A DNA stretch of 64,000 bases. Origin: Niveispirillum cyanobacteriorum (GTDB lineage: Bacteria; Pseudomonadota; Alphaproteobacteria; Azospirillales; Azospirillaceae). Position 1 is the first letter of the stretch; each line of letters starts with the position of its first letter. Under the pieces are notes generated by a model that ran no database searches, had not been told where the DNA came from, and was given only the letters and a program-made list of their open reading frames with translations. The position numbers were made by a program, and so were the translations under genes. Positions 46,035 through 59,026 of the stretch are shown in pieces. The stretch lies in NCBI RefSeq assembly GCF_002868735.1, contig NZ_CP025614.1, forward strand, positions 173,130-237,129. The letters are read 5' to 3'.

Positions 46035-46048
46035 GTGCAACGTTGCAC
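46035..46048. promoter_or_regulatory. Candidate parS site upstream of parA
   Basis: A second exact copy of GTGCAACGTTGCAC, 1 nt from the end of the STAND-nuclease gene and about 120 bp upstream of parA. ParB loaded here could both partition the replicon and influence expression of neighbouring genes. Confidence 0.5.
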
Positions 46049-46049
46049 G

Positions 46050-49000
46050 TCAAGGCTTCCGCGAGGGGCGGAGACGGCTGGCAGGGCCCGGATCGGCGGG
46101 TGCTGCGTCCAGCCCGATCGCGCGCAGTTTGCGGCCTTTTACATCTGATTCGAAGAACTGCTTGGCGGAACTGTCCAGCTTATTCATGAGTTCCGCGAAC
46201 GCTCCCAAGGTGTCCTGACGGTCTGGAGCGGGAGCCTCGTGATTGGTGACGAGCAGGATACCATGCCTTCGCTGATCTACGAGGAGATAGCCGTCGGGCA
46301 GTTGGGCCATCAACGCTGCTTCCAGAGGCTTCAAGCCTTTCTGATTGTATCGCTTGATCTCTATGACCATTGAGATGTTCGGGCCACGGGAGATGACAAT
46401 ATCCATCTTGTCTCCGCGACCGGTTACCTGTTCCCGAGCGACGTTGAAGCGGTTATGTGAGCGCAAGTACAACTGGTTTGTTACCCATTCCTGTACAGCC
46501 TTCTCATCAGCGCAGCTGCGTAAGCTCTGCCTACCCGAAAAATCCCCCGTGATCAGATCTTCCCGGATGTCCTCCAGAATGCCAAAGATGTTGGCCAGCA
46601 AATCCTCCCCGTTCCGGATCGGTAGCAGGGCCCTTTCCTCGAAATCAATGACCTCGGCCGGCGTCCATGGTCTCGGGTTGGTATCACGCTCCGCCATTTC
46701 ATGGGCGAGTTCTGTGAAGCGCAGCTGGCTATTTGGTGGCAGCTTTTTGCCGACCCGCTGCAAGGCTGCATGGGCGTCGGGTCCTGTGCGGTAGAGGAGG
46801 GCTTTCAGAATGTTGTTCCGGGCGGCTTCGGCATTGTCTCTGGCATCCGGGCTGAATACCCCCTCATGAACCGCGTCCGCCTCGGGCCGGATTTTGCTGT
46901 ATACCAACGAAAGGAGCGCTTCCAGGCAGGGGATCGATAGAGCCGTAAGGGGCAGGGTCGCGACATTGCGATGGTGCGGATCGAACAGACTGCTGAACAG
47001 CCGCGCCGCGCGTTCAGTCGCCGACCCGCCACTGCCCTTGATCCACTGTGCCATCAGCTGCACACCACTATCGGGCATCAGCGTGAACAGTAAGGCAAGG
47101 TAGCGCAGGCTGCGCTCATCATCCCCACACCCGTCCAGCCTTGCGCGCGTTACGGCATGAAGGGCCTTTACCTCTGAAAGCGCGTCAACATTGTCGCTGA
47201 TGATCGCAAGCGCATGGTCAAAGGCGCTGATGGCGGCGGGTTCAGAATTTTCAAGGAATGTCAGAACGGTGGACACTACAACAGGGGCCGTGGCCTGCCC
47301 CGCCCTGGCATAATGGCTGAGGAAGTGTTTGCCGAACTGTGCCGGGGATCGCAACTCCCGGTCAATCTCTTCCACGAGCAGTGGGCTGACGGCCCTGGGG
47401 TGGGCAGCCAGCAAGGCGTCAAACCAGACGGGGCAGCCATCCTCTGACAGGCAGGCATGTTCGACGGCCCGTTTCGCATCCGCTTCGGCCAGTGTGCTTG
47501 CCCAATCTGGATTGTCTTTCGCCTCAATCCCAATGGCGGCGTAGCTCATCAAGGTGATCTTGTCCCGGCCATTTTCACCGGGGCGCTTGGGTTGGTTGGA
47601 TCGCCAGAGGATGCCCATGCCTTTGGTATAGGCGTCGGCAACGGGTTGTCCGAAGGCGGCGATCAGTGCCGGCCATTCCAACACGGCAACTTCTGTTACT
47701 TCGGCTGTGTGGTATCCCAGCCATCTGGTCAGGTCCCAAAGACGCAATGCGCTTTGCCCCCAGCCTGAAAGTTCAGACGGATCGCACAGTTTCTCGGGTT
47801 CAGTGGAAAGTTCACCACGAAACTTGATCCATGAGGCATAGGACCGGCTCTTCCGGCGGTTCTCGTCCCTGTCGCGTCGCACAATAAGTTCGGCTGTTTG
47901 TCTGGAGCGGCCTTTCCGTGGTCGGGGGAACAGATGCCGGATCAGTTCGGCCTTCAGGACAGGATGATCGGCGACGATCCTGAGCAGCCGTGGCGCATGC
48001 CGTCGCAGGCCGTCGGACGATTTCAGAATACTAACCGCGACATTAAGCGCCAGGCACTTCTGCCATTCTTCGGGCTTGCTGGTTACCGCTTGCAGAAAAT
48101 GCTCAAGATCGTTTTCGCCGGGCTCAAGTGTCTGTTCAAACTGGAATATAGCTCTTGGTTCATTTCCTGGGCCGGCTTGACGGGCTTCTTCTTCTGCCGC
48201 CTCCCAGAACAAGGCCTGTTTCAAGGCCGGAAAGTCGCTGAGGGCAGCACCGATTGTCACAATCGGTTTGGTTTCATAGTGCGTATCTTGCTGCCGACAA
48301 CGCTGGATGACCAGCATCATGGCCGAAAGTGCGGGGTGGTACTCCCCCGTAAGCTCCACGATCAGGCTCTTTGCGATGGGGGTCAGACGTTGGGCAATCT
48401 TGCGGTGTTTCTTTCCAACCCGGTGATATGTGTCCACCAAGGGCGGGGCGAGGCACAGTCGACAGAGGCCCGCAGCCAGCGCCAACCTTGTCTCCAGGTT
48501 CGGGCAGGCGCCGAAAAGATCAGGAAGTATATAATCAAAATTGACACTGACACCTTTGGACGGCGTTGAATTGTCAACCAGTTGCAGCAATTGCTCAACC
48601 GACATGTATTTTGGAAAGAAACATTCAGCAGTTGTAGTGGCCACCTGTGCGGGCAGAGTTACGGCATTGGCCAGTAATACCGGCAAAATCTCGTCAATGA
48701 TTTGCCGATCATCACAGGCGCTTATCGCTTCAATAGCGACGCTGCGATTATGCGGATCGGCTGCGGCATCCAACGCTACCTCACGCGCAATATCCACACA
48801 TTCCCTGATCGCGGCTTCCCGGATCAGGCGCAAAAGGATGAAGCGGAATCGGGGTCTTGGGCCTGTAGCCCAGATCTGATGGATCACCGTTGCGAGGGCA
48901 GGGTCAGCGAAGAGGGTTAAGTTACTTCGGTCAATGCCATCATCCGCAATCCGCCCCTCTGCGTGCAGTCCCGCCGCCACCCGCAGCAGTTCGGCCCGGT

Positions 49001-50393
49001 CATTCAACGGCAGGGCCGTTGGATCGCCATGCTGGATCAGGGCCAAGGGCGCTCGCCGGATCAGTTCCACCCGGATATCAGGGTCCCAAAGTGCCAGCCA
49101 AGCAGCAACGGGGCGAAGGGTCGGAACGCTGCATTCAACGCAATAGCGCTTGGCGAACAGCATGTTGCGCACGGCCTTGCGGTTGCCGGGTGTCTCCAGC
49201 AGGCGGCGCAACCAGCAGGCGGCCAAATATTCCTGCGCCCAACGATGGTGGAACCGGATACGGCCATAGGTGGCGGGTGCGAACAGGCCGCGTGCCAGCA
49301 GGTTATTGAGCTCTACGGATGACCAGTCCGGCAGCAGAGCGGCGGCGTCGATACTGTTAATGTCCGGGGCGTGACCATCATCCTGGGCAGGTGCGCGCAG
49401 GGTGAAGCACCGGCCCAGAACAAGACCGGCGGCCAACCGTTCTGCCCCTTTGCGCGCCTTCTCGTCGGACAACGTATCTTGGTTGCGCCGATCCTGATTA
49501 ATCTCGCAGAGACGAAGTTTAATCGCTTCTTCCAGCATTTCAGAAAGGCTGGCAAAGGTGCCGTAGTTATTCCAATAGTCCACCAGGAACCGAAGATCGC
49601 GCGGTCGTTCTGTCAATGGTTCCAGCTGCTTACGGCGCAGACTGTCTATGAAGTGGTCAACATCCTGGATGCCGTAGCGCTGAATGAAGGTCCGTTGCTG
49701 CGCGATGTCCAAGGGAGCCAGTTGCACAACCAGTAGGCCAGGGTCCTTCTGGGTTGCCTCGTCCTGCTTGTCGCTGTTCCGTTGCGGGCGTTGATATCCT
49801 TCGTCAAACGGGGCCAGCAAGGTGGCCTTCCAGTCGCGGAGGAGGGGTGGCGTTGGTGCTGCTGGTGGCGGGTCCGGCAGGGGCAGTTTCTCGTGAAAGG
49901 TCGCGCGATCCTCGTCCCCACGCCAGTCGGACACGCGGCAGGAAACAAAGATATGGGCACGGGATAGGGCGGTTTCGCCGATATCCCGCGCCAGACGGCG
50001 CAGCGCCTTGTCGAACCGTTTGCGGCTTAGCCGCGCTTCATCCACCGAATCCAGAAAGAAGAAACCAGTTCCGTTGCCGTCTTTCCAGGCGGTGAAATCG
50101 GCGTCAGTGCCAATATCGAGGGCGTTGAAGATGCCGTCTTCCAGGTCCTCAACACGTGCGAAGAACGCCGCCTGTCCCACATGACGCAGGCTCTGTGCCT
50201 GATGGCGGAACTCCGCTGTCTTTCCGCATCCGGCCTCTGCCAGCAGCACCACCCGCTGGTGCTTCAGCAATGCCTGCCAGTCAAGCCAGCCGCCATAGCG
50301 GCGTCCTTGTTCGGTTGTCCATTCCAGGCGCGGCTCTTCGCCCTTCCTCACCGGAACGAAGCTGCGGTCCAGGTTGATATAGTCCAATGGCAC
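46050..50393 (-). CDS. Giant STAND/NACHT-like ATPase with C-terminal PD-(D/E)XK nuclease
   Basis: 1447 residues. The ATPase is N-terminal: Walker A AEAGCGKT (52-59), Walker B FFFLDSVDEA (111-120) and a sensor FVSCRVSDW. The winged-helix-like FHHRWAQEYLAA (about 380-391) is a NACHT/STAND mark. About 900 residues of helical repeats follow, probably the sensor. The C-terminus has GDKMDIVI (Asp1331) and VIEIKRY (Glu1345, Lys1347), the core of a PD-(D/E)XK nuclease. The likely role is antiviral sensing with DNA cleavage, as in Avs proteins, but there the nuclease is N-terminal. GTG 50393 is the only early start; no ribosome binding site is clear. GC content looks lower than in the neighbours. Confidence 0.82.
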   Translation of the reverse strand: MPLDYINLDRSFVPVRKGEEPRLEWTTEQGRRYGGWLDWQALLKHQRVVLLAEAGCGKTAEFRHQAQSLRHVGQAAFFARVEDLEDGIFNALDIGTDADFTAWKDGNGTGFFFLDSVDEARLSRKRFDKALRRLARDIGETALSRAHIFVSCRVSDWRGDEDRATFHEKLPLPDPPPAAPTPPLLRDWKATLLAPFDEGYQRPQRNSDKQDEATQKDPGLLVVQLAPLDIAQQRTFIQRYGIQDVDHFIDSLRRKQLEPLTERPRDLRFLVDYWNNYGTFASLSEMLEEAIKLRLCEINQDRRNQDTLSDEKARKGAERLAAGLVLGRCFTLRAPAQDDGHAPDINSIDAAALLPDWSSVELNNLLARGLFAPATYGRIRFHHRWAQEYLAACWLRRLLETPGNRKAVRNMLFAKRYCVECSVPTLRPVAAWLALWDPDIRVELIRRAPLALIQHGDPTALPLNDRAELLRVAAGLHAEGRIADDGIDRSNLTLFADPALATVIHQIWATGPRPRFRFILLRLIREAAIRECVDIAREVALDAAADPHNRSVAIEAISACDDRQIIDEILPVLLANAVTLPAQVATTTAECFFPKYMSVEQLLQLVDNSTPSKGVSVNFDYILPDLFGACPNLETRLALAAGLCRLCLAPPLVDTYHRVGKKHRKIAQRLTPIAKSLIVELTGEYHPALSAMMLVIQRCRQQDTHYETKPIVTIGAALSDFPALKQALFWEAAEEEARQAGPGNEPRAIFQFEQTLEPGENDLEHFLQAVTSKPEEWQKCLALNVAVSILKSSDGLRRHAPRLLRIVADHPVLKAELIRHLFPRPRKGRSRQTAELIVRRDRDENRRKSRSYASWIKFRGELSTEPEKLCDPSELSGWGQSALRLWDLTRWLGYHTAEVTEVAVLEWPALIAAFGQPVADAYTKGMGILWRSNQPKRPGENGRDKITLMSYAAIGIEAKDNPDWASTLAEADAKRAVEHACLSEDGCPVWFDALLAAHPRAVSPLLVEEIDRELRSPAQFGKHFLSHYARAGQATAPVVVSTVLTFLENSEPAAISAFDHALAIISDNVDALSEVKALHAVTRARLDGCGDDERSLRYLALLFTLMPDSGVQLMAQWIKGSGGSATERAARLFSSLFDPHHRNVATLPLTALSIPCLEALLSLVYSKIRPEADAVHEGVFSPDARDNAEAARNNILKALLYRTGPDAHAALQRVGKKLPPNSQLRFTELAHEMAERDTNPRPWTPAEVIDFEERALLPIRNGEDLLANIFGILEDIREDLITGDFSGRQSLRSCADEKAVQEWVTNQLYLRSHNRFNVAREQVTGRGDKMDIVISRGPNISMVIEIKRYNQKGLKPLEAALMAQLPDGYLLVDQRRHGILLVTNHEAPAPDRQDTLGAFAELMNKLDSSAKQFFESDVKGRKLRAIGLDAAPADPGPASRLRPSRKP

Positions 50394-50518
50394 GGGGGCG
50401 GGCCTATCGGGCGGGGCAGGGGGCTTTTGGTAGAATAACCCGACCGCCGCCGATATCCACAGGTTTGGACCGGTTGCTTGCCCCTACCCGTGGCCTGTTA
50501 CCACATCCCGGTGCCGCC

Positions 50519-51661
50519 TCACCATTCCGCGACGCTGCCGTCGGCGATGCGCCAGGCGGGGTTGCGCCAGCGGTGGGGGGTGGCAGACAGGTCGCGGACC
50601 AGGGCTTCGTTGACCTCAATCCCCAGGCCGGGGGCGGTGGGAATGCTGACATGCCCGTCGGTCAGGGCGAAGACCGAGGGGTCGGACAGATAGGTCAGCA
50701 GGTCATAGCCGTCAGTATTGTAATGGATACCCAGCGACATTTCCTCGATGAAGAAATTGGGCGTGCTGAAGCCCACGGCCAGACAGGCGGCAAAGGCGAT
50801 GGGGCCCAGCGGGCAATGCGGGGCCAGGGCCACGTCATAGGCCTCTGCCATGGCGGCGATGCGCTTGACCTCTGAGATACCGCCGGCATGCGACAGGTCG
50901 GGCTGGATGATGTCGACAATGCCCTGGTTCAGGAAAGGCTTGAAATCCCACCTTGTATAGAGCCGTTCCCCCAGGGCGATGGGCAGGCTGGTCAGGTTGG
51001 ACAGCTGTGCGATGCCCTCAATATTCTCCGACAGCAGCGGTTCTTCGATGAACAGCGGGCGCAGCGGCTCCAAGGCGACGGCAACCTGCTTGGCCAGCGG
51101 CTTATGGATGCGGCCGTGGAAATCCAGCCCGACCTCCAGCCCCTGATCCTTCACGGCCTGGGCGCGTTCGACGACGCCGTCAATATCCTTGCCGGTGCCG
51201 ACCCAGGCCATTTCGGCGGTGGCATTCATCTTGACAGCGCGGAACCCCTGTTCCCGGCGCAGGCGGGCGGCTTCCGCCACCTCGTCCGGGCGGTCGCCGC
51301 CGATCCAGGCATAGCATTCGATACGGTCGCGCACGGCCCCGCCCAGAAGCTGCCAGACCGGCACGCCCAGCGCCTTGCCCTTGATGTCCCACAGCGCCTG
51401 ATCCAGGCCCGACAGGGCCGACATCAGCACCGGCCCGCCCCGGTAGAAGCCCAGACGGTATGAAATCTGCCAGATATCCTCAATCCGCGAGGCATCGGTG
51501 CCCAGGAACCGGTCCTTCAGGCTTTCAAAAGCGCCAATCACCGCTTCGGCATGGCCTTCAAGGCTGCATTCGCCCCAACCCACAATGCCGCAATCGGTCT
51601 CCACGCGCACAAAAACCCAGCGGGGCGGCACCTGGAACAGTTCAATCCTGGCGATTTTCAT
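50519..51661 (-). CDS. dgoD: D-galactonate dehydratase
   Basis: 380 residues of the enolase superfamily (mandelate racemase group). MKIARIELFQVPPRWVFVRVETD and the catalytic-base segment FRAVKMNATAEM are the marks of DgoD; metal ligands follow in DFHGR, IEEPL and GERLY. It converts D-galactonate to 2-keto-3-deoxy-galactonate (De Ley-Doudoroff route). ATG 51661 was chosen because the family begins there; an in-frame start at 51748 adds unrelated residues. It diverges from glpK. Two AT-rich operator-like sites lie between them, related to sites at the beta-galactosidase locus. The following kinase and aldolase are not in the window. Confidence 0.9.
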   Translation of the reverse strand: MKIARIELFQVPPRWVFVRVETDCGIVGWGECSLEGHAEAVIGAFESLKDRFLGTDASRIEDIWQISYRLGFYRGGPVLMSALSGLDQALWDIKGKALGVPVWQLLGGAVRDRIECYAWIGGDRPDEVAEAARLRREQGFRAVKMNATAEMAWVGTGKDIDGVVERAQAVKDQGLEVGLDFHGRIHKPLAKQVAVALEPLRPLFIEEPLLSENIEGIAQLSNLTSLPIALGERLYTRWDFKPFLNQGIVDIIQPDLSHAGGISEVKRIAAMAEAYDVALAPHCPLGPIAFAACLAVGFSTPNFFIEEMSLGIHYNTDGYDLLTYLSDPSVFALTDGHVSIPTAPGLGIEVNEALVRDLSATPHRWRNPAWRIADGSVAEW

Positions 51662-51753
51662 TCTTGTCTCTTGGGGATGGCCCCGGATACGGGGGCTTCT
51701 GCCGCTTTCAATGGCACCGATCATAGCGTGGGGCGTCTGCATCGTCAAATTTC

Positions 51754-51773
51754 TTCATATAAATATGCTAAAT
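51754..51773 (-). promoter_or_regulatory. ATATTT-type operator-like site 1
   Basis: On the minus strand it contains CATATTTATATGA, identical over 13 nt to the site at 60722-60738. It lies about 95 bp upstream of dgoD. Part of a four-site family with consensus ATATTTRTMWGATAAWT. Confidence 0.5.
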
Positions 51774-51807
51774 AGACGGATGCCGACTTGACGGTCGCGG
51801 CTCACCA

Positions 51808-51825
51808 ATTTATCTGATAAATATG
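51808..51825 (-). promoter_or_regulatory. ATATTT-type operator-like site 2
   Basis: ATTTATCTGATAAAT is nearly palindromic (arms ATTTATC and GATAAAT). It lies 111 bp upstream of glpK and is related to the sites at 51754, 60722 and 60921. Confidence 0.5.
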
Positions 51826-51936
51826 CCATTCGATCGGGGCTTTGGATAGCAATATTGTCTGACCGGTGGGTCAGGACCCCGGCGGCATTGCATCATGGCG
51901 GACAGAATGAAGAAGCCGCCGGCGGAGGGAATCCAT

Positions 51937-53439
51937 ATGACCGAGCATATCCTGGCGATAGACCAGGGGACGACGGGAACGACCGTCCTGATCTTTGACC
52001 GTGAGACGCATATAGTCGGTCGGGCCTATGCGGAGTTTACGCAGCATTATCCGCGTGCGGGTTGGGTTGAGCATGACGGGGCGGAGATCTGGCGGGTGAC
52101 GCTGGCGACGGCGGGTCGGGCGCTGTCGTCGGCTGGGCTGTCGGCGCGGGATTTGCGGGCCATTGGCATCACCAATCAGCGGGAGACGGTGCTGGCCTGG
52201 AACCGGCATACGGGCGAGCCGGCGCACCGCGCCATCGTCTGGCAGGACCGGCGCACCGCCGGTTTCTGTGATGATCTGCGGTCGCGCACGGGCGTGACGG
52301 AGATGATCCGCGCCAAGACCGGGCTGGTCATCGATCCCTATTTCTCGGGCACCAAGCTGCGCTGGCTTTTGGAGAATGTGCCGGGCCTGCGGGCGGGGGC
52401 GGAGGCGGGTGACATCCTGTTCGGGACCATCGACAGCTGGCTGATCTGGAACCTGACGGGCGGGGCCGCCCATGTCACCGACCCCTCCAACGCGGCACGC
52501 ACCCAGCTTTACGATATTCACCGGGGCGTTTGGGATGATGAACTGCTGTCCCTGATGGATGTGCCAGCAAGGGGATTGCCGGAGGTGCGGTCATCGTCCG
52601 CCGTGCTGGGCCATACGACGGCAGATGGGTTTCTGGGGGCCGGCGGCATTCCCATTGCCGGCGTGGCGGGGGATCAGCAGGCAGCCCTGTTCGGGCAGGC
52701 CTGCCACGGGCCGGGTCTGGCCAAGAATACCTATGGCACCGGGTCCTTCCTGCTGATGCATACCGGCGCCTCCACCCTGCGCGATCCCGGCCCGCTTCTG
52801 TCCACGGTGGCCTGGCGCATCGGGGATCAGCCGCTGGAATATGCGCTGGAAGGGGCGATTTTCGTCACCGGGGCGGCTGTGCAATGGCTGCGCGACGGGT
52901 TGGGCCTGATCGCGGCGGCGGCGGAGACGGAGGAACTGGCCCGGTCCATCCCGCAGAATGACGGGGTCTATTTCGTGCCGGCCCTCACCGGGCTGGGTGC
53001 CCCGCATTGGGACCCCTATGCGCGGGGGCTGATCGCCGGGCTGACGCGTGGCACGGGCCGGGCGCATCTGGCGCGGGCCGCCTTGGAGGCCATGGCCTAT
53101 CAGACCCGCGACGTCACCCGCGCCATCGAGGCACAGACGGGCATCGCGCTGACCGAGCTGCGCGCCGATGGCGGGGCCGTGGGCAACAGTTTCCTGATGC
53201 AGTTCCAGGCCGACCTTCTGGGTGTGCCCGTGGAGGTGCCACGCGTGTCGGAAACGACGGCCCTGGGAGCCGCCTATCTGGCGGGGCTGGCCACCGGCAT
53301 GTGGCAGGACCGGGAGGAGATTCGCGCCACCTGGAAACTGGCCCGCCGGTTCGAGCCGGGCATGGGCACCGCCGAGCGCGAGCGGCTTTACACACAATGG
53401 ACAAGGGCCGTGGAGAAATCCCGCGGATGGGCGGCATGA
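51937..53439 (+). CDS. glpK: Glycerol kinase
   Basis: 500 residues, the usual GlpK length. FGGY-family features: [10 protein letters not shown] (phosphate loop, 7-16), [33 protein letters not shown] and [21 protein letters not shown], where the Asp is the catalytic base. It phosphorylates glycerol to glycerol 3-phosphate. ATG 51937 follows GGAGGG; in-frame starts further upstream lack this. Its stop overlaps glpD (ATGA), so the pathway enzymes are co-translated. No glycerol facilitator gene is nearby. The divergent dgoD shares its intergenic region. Confidence 0.93.
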   Translation: MTEHILAIDQGTTGTTVLIFDRETHIVGRAYAEFTQHYPRAGWVEHDGAEIWRVTLATAGRALSSAGLSARDLRAIGITNQRETVLAWNRHTGEPAHRAIVWQDRRTAGFCDDLRSRTGVTEMIRAKTGLVIDPYFSGTKLRWLLENVPGLRAGAEAGDILFGTIDSWLIWNLTGGAAHVTDPSNAARTQLYDIHRGVWDDELLSLMDVPARGLPEVRSSSAVLGHTTADGFLGAGGIPIAGVAGDQQAALFGQACHGPGLAKNTYGTGSFLLMHTGASTLRDPGPLLSTVAWRIGDQPLEYALEGAIFVTGAAVQWLRDGLGLIAAAAETEELARSIPQNDGVYFVPALTGLGAPHWDPYARGLIAGLTRGTGRAHLARAALEAMAYQTRDVTRAIEAQTGIALTELRADGGAVGNSFLMQFQADLLGVPVEVPRVSETTALGAAYLAGLATGMWQDREEIRATWKLARRFEPGMGTAERERLYTQWTRAVEKSRGWAA

Positions 53440-55007
53440 CAAACGGATTGGACCGCGCAGGCGGCATCGCGGCCCTGGCGGATGCCACGACCTGGGACTT
53501 GGTCATCATCGGCGGTGGGGCTACGGGCCTGGGTACGGCCCTGGACGCCGCCGCGCGCGGATATCGCACGCTGCTGCTGGAGGGGCATGATTTCGCCAAG
53601 GGCACGTCGTCGCGCGCCACCAAGCTGGTGCATGGCGGCGTGCGCTATCTGGCGCAGGGCAACATTCCCCTGGTCCGTCACGCCCTGCATGAACGCGGTC
53701 GGCTGCTGGCCAACGCGCCGCAGGTGACGCGGCGGCAGGGGTTCGTCGTGCCTTGCTATCGCTGGTGGGACATGGCCTTCTATGGCGCGGGTCTGTTCGC
53801 CTATGATCTGCTGGCCGGCAGGCTGGGCCTGGGCCGGTCGCGGCTGTTGTCGCGGGCGGAGGTGATGCGGCGGCTGCCGACCGTCAAGACAGAGGGTCTG
53901 GTCGGCGGCATCCATTATTATGACGGGCAGTTTGATGACAGCCGCCTGGCCCTCACCCTCGCGGCCAGTGCCGCCGATCATGGCGCCACCCTGTTGAACT
54001 ATGTCCGGGTCACCGGCTTGCTGAAGGACGATGGCCGCATCGCGGGCGTCACGGCGCGGGATATGGAAACGGGCACCGATTACCGCATCCAGGCCAGGGC
54101 CGTGGTCAATGCCGCCGGGATTTTCATGGATGAGATCCGGCACATGGACCGGCCCGATCTGGCCGAGGGATTGTCGCTGAGCCAGGGTATCCATCTGGTC
54201 CTGGACCCGGATTTCCTTTCCAGCGATGACGCCATCCTGATCCCCAAGACCGATGATGGCCGCGTGCTGTTCGTGCTGCCCTGGCTGGGCCGGACCGTGA
54301 TCGGCACCACCGACACGCCCATCGAAACCGCCAGTCTGGAGCCGCGCGCCCTGGAGGCGGAAATCCAGTTCCTGCTGGAGCATGCGGCGGAATATCTGAC
54401 GCGGGTCCCCACCCGATCGGACGTGCTGTCGGTCTTTACCGGCATCCGCCCGCTGGTGAAGGTGAAGGGCGCGTCGGGCACGTCCGCCGTGCCGCGCGAC
54501 CATGTGCTGATGGTATCGGACAGTGGCCTTGTCACCATCACCGGCGGTAAATGGACCACCTATCGCGAGATGGCGGAACAGACGGTGGACGCCGCCGCCA
54601 AGGCCGGGCACCTTACCCCCAAGCCCAGCCCCACGAAGGACCTGCGCCTGCATGGCTGGACCCCGCGCGAACGCATCGACAGCGCCGACCCGCTGGCCGC
54701 CTATGGCGCTGATGCGCCCAAGGTGCGCGCCGTCCTGGCCGAACAGAAGGGCTGGGACGCCCCCATGCATCCCGACCTGCCCTATGCACTGGGCGAAGCG
54801 GCCTACGCCGCCCGCCACCTGATGGCCCGCACGGTGGAAGATGTCCTCTCCCGCCGCACCCGCGCCCTGCTGCTGAATGCCACCGCCGCCATCGCCGCCG
54901 CACCCGCCGTGGCAAAGGTCCTCGCCGCAGAGCTGGGCAAGGACGCCGAATGGATCGACAGGCAGGTCGCCGAATTCACAGAATTGGCAGGCGTGTACAG
55001 GGTGTAG
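53436..55007 (+). CDS. glpD: Glycerol-3-phosphate dehydrogenase (FAD-dependent, aerobic)
   Basis: 523 residues. FAD motif [16 protein letters not shown] (24-39), then the GlpD marks [32 protein letters not shown] and a C-terminal DAO_C helical domain. A peripheral inner-membrane enzyme that oxidises glycerol 3-phosphate to dihydroxyacetone phosphate and reduces quinone. The start overlaps the glpK stop by 4 nt. The TAG stop (55005-55007) is part of the left edge of a family A repeat, so the repeat probably replaced the original C-terminus end. Confidence 0.93.
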   Translation: MTNGLDRAGGIAALADATTWDLVIIGGGATGLGTALDAAARGYRTLLLEGHDFAKGTSSRATKLVHGGVRYLAQGNIPLVRHALHERGRLLANAPQVTRRQGFVVPCYRWWDMAFYGAGLFAYDLLAGRLGLGRSRLLSRAEVMRRLPTVKTEGLVGGIHYYDGQFDDSRLALTLAASAADHGATLLNYVRVTGLLKDDGRIAGVTARDMETGTDYRIQARAVVNAAGIFMDEIRHMDRPDLAEGLSLSQGIHLVLDPDFLSSDDAILIPKTDDGRVLFVLPWLGRTVIGTTDTPIETASLEPRALEAEIQFLLEHAAEYLTRVPTRSDVLSVFTGIRPLVKVKGASGTSAVPRDHVLMVSDSGLVTITGGKWTTYREMAEQTVDAAAKAGHLTPKPSPTKDLRLHGWTPRERIDSADPLAAYGADAPKVRAVLAEQKGWDAPMHPDLPYALGEAAYAARHLMARTVEDVLSRRTRALLLNATAAIAAAPAVAKVLAAELGKDAEWIDRQVAEFTELAGVYRV

Positions 55008-55088
55008 CGCGGATTAGCGAAGCGTAATCCGCGGAGCCACTGGAGAGCGCGTTTCCGCGGATTACGGCTGACGCCTAATCCGCGCTAC
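55004..55088. repeat. Palindromic intergenic repeat, family A copy 3
   Basis: 85-bp copy, same arms as at 9661 and 44005. It lies between the convergent glpD and beta-galactosidase genes; its first bases (GTAG) contain the glpD stop codon. Confidence 0.85.
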
Positions 55089-55095
55089 ACCCCCC

Positions 55096-58997
<3,902 letters not shown>

Positions 58998-59026
58998 GGG
59001 GATGGTCCTTCCGGGAAGGGTGCTTA

